A stretch of 64,000 nt of DNA, from the NCBI RefSeq assembly GCF_001661345.1, contig NW_017962918.1, forward strand, positions 310,001 through 374,000, read 5' to 3'. The notes beneath the pieces are model-generated. The model saw only the letters and a program-made list of their open reading frames with translations, searched no databases and was not told the DNA's origin. Position 1 is the stretch's first letter; every line of letters starts with the position of its first letter. Both the position numbers and the translations under genes were made by a program. This DNA is from Ascoidea rubescens DSM 1968. Its lineage: Eukaryota; Ascomycota; Saccharomycetes; Ascoideales; Ascoideaceae. Of this stretch, positions 63,901 through 64,000 are shown in pieces.

Positions 63901-64000
63901 TGGTATTGAAGGCATTCTTTCCAGAGTCCCAGAAGCATACTTGAAGGCTATTTTTGCTACTCATTTGTCTTCTCAATATGTTTACTCAAGAGGTATTGAC
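60974..64000 (+). CDS. GDH2: NAD-specific glutamate dehydrogenase, 3' end outside window
   Basis: The gene starts at ATG 60974 and the frame is still in register at the window edge (1009 codons), so only the end is missing; S. cerevisiae Gdh2 has 1092 residues. It converts glutamate and NAD+ to 2-oxoglutarate, ammonia and NADH, the main route of glutamate breakdown. Visible family stretches are GFIPDNLIESEVKFFYENLGID (about 55-75), FHIRFKDIARGGIRIVLSR, DIPEGGSKGVILL with the catalytic-type Lys at 563, FMGPDENTAGFVDWA, the nucleotide-binding segment with VGDPNGLDRTELGRLARERL, and VPCGGRPAAIDTNNVGALI. Codon use is strongly biased to C- and T-ending codons, suggesting high expression. The leader is pyrimidine-rich. 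Confidence 0.96.
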   Translation, partial: MAQVHLSPPTSHFNNLSLSSDSINDNDYYNYNSIPFTDSDKLNQIEVVMNKIDNLGFIPDNLIESEVKFFYENLGIDNNYFLKESTDSIVSNIHALYSAKLLNFINNSKDNSKEDHFSISHKIENDDHAIYIGDFDERIDQKYLDNSDSAANTAYRLESFSSNLSSFNNLKLNFVYKCNFTDSDKNNLFDSTFDKIASPETKKIYINLINQLKKTNNPVITHYNILNTNTYRIIIALNQKTSSNYSSSLSNLCHYYNLNLSKKYVEQFKNGTTIISLYVSPSSDHPNSNINLSINQVLKEASLLYSIPKNLFQENFKNHQLSLQECIYAHCGVIFVTHFLNRLGPEYNTLKQLLSSSSPSTSSLSSTEVLLKLKNRLTSETFSQNYIKETFQKHYKIIQRLYRHFADIHYIQSGLEKTLSFKRLEQLETVEDDAQFNEILSRYCSSNETDILVLKSLYNFNKSILKTNFFLSSKVAISFRLNPTFLPESEYPNKPFGLFFVVGSEFRGFHIRFKDIARGGIRIVLSRSPDNYNTNLRNLIDENYNLASTQQRKNKDIPEGGSKGVILLDYGVAQTRPKASFDKYIDAVIDLLIKPVDESKSNQIVDLYKKPEILFMGPDENTAGFVDWATLHAKKRGAPWWKSFFTGKSPTIGGIPHDEYGMTTLSVRAFVDKIYAKLNVQDTSSIRKVQTGGPSGDLGSNEIRLSDEKYVAVIDGPAVVGDPNGLDRTELGRLARERLDLSHFDKSTLSDKGFFVKADDTDIVLPNGLKFLNGIVLRNTAHLKLKELVGDVDLFVPCGGRPAAIDTNNVGALIDKKTGKAVIPYIVEGANLFITQDAKIVLEKAGAYLFKDASTNKGGVTSSSLEVLASLAFNDADFLNNMCANSEGKVPEFYKEYVENIQKVVINNANLEFDMLWKLKQETGKTFSELSDDLSIAINKLGDDLAASKELWDEDTPFRNAVLIDAFPRILLTKAGGIEGILSRVPEAYLKAIFATHLSSQYVYSRGID

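Overview
This window is nuclear chromosomal DNA of a budding yeast (Saccharomycotina), probably outside the Saccharomyces group. The evidence is compact single-exon genes, best matches that are recognisably yeast proteins (Irc20, Gep3, Trm12, Crz1, Avt7, Ppa2, Rfa1, Kap122, Gdh2, Rer2, Yrb1, Ssn8, Pho91), an intron-bearing tRNA-Lys(UUU) of the yeast type, and very A+T-rich intergenic DNA with long A and T runs. A GlcNAc kinase and a glucosamine-6-phosphate deaminase relative argue against a Saccharomyces-type genome, which lacks these genes. I cannot fix the species or the CUG code: CTG codons are rare, and one in SSN8 falls on a conserved leucine.

Layout. 0-3.1 kb: no gene seen. 3.1-13.1 kb: an Edc1/PNRC-like decapping activator, RER2, YRB1, SSN8 and an unrecognised 145-residue protein. 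13.1-28.2 kb: a 15 kb stretch with no convincing protein gene. It holds a G+C-rich island (16.1-17.3 kb) with opposite strand skews on its two sides. 28.2-38.9 kb, all on the minus strand: a NagB-like gene with altered catalytic residues, PHO91, and IRC20 broken into three reading frames. 39.1-47.8 kb: GEP3, tRNA-Ile(AAU), TRM12 and CRZ1. 47.8-54.9 kb: GlcNAc kinase (NAG5-like), AVT7, PPA2 and RFA1. 55-64 kb: KAP122, tRNA-Lys(UUU), and GDH2, which runs off the window.

How the genes relate. Most are unrelated housekeeping neighbours, as is normal in yeast. Two belong to amino-sugar catabolism (NagB-like and GlcNAc kinase) but lie about 19 kb apart, and no GlcNAc-6-P deacetylase is visible between them. 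RFA1 has an MluI cell-cycle box and an SCB-like element upstream, fitting G1/S control. GDH2 has four AGATAA GATA-factor motifs within 43 bp, fitting nitrogen regulation. CRZ1 carries the expected zinc fingers and a candidate calcineurin docking motif.

The points most worth a second look are the IRC20 lesions, the NagB-like protein in which the catalytic His is Glu, and the 15 kb desert with its diverging base skew. I recognised no retroelement, DNA transposon or CRISPR array.
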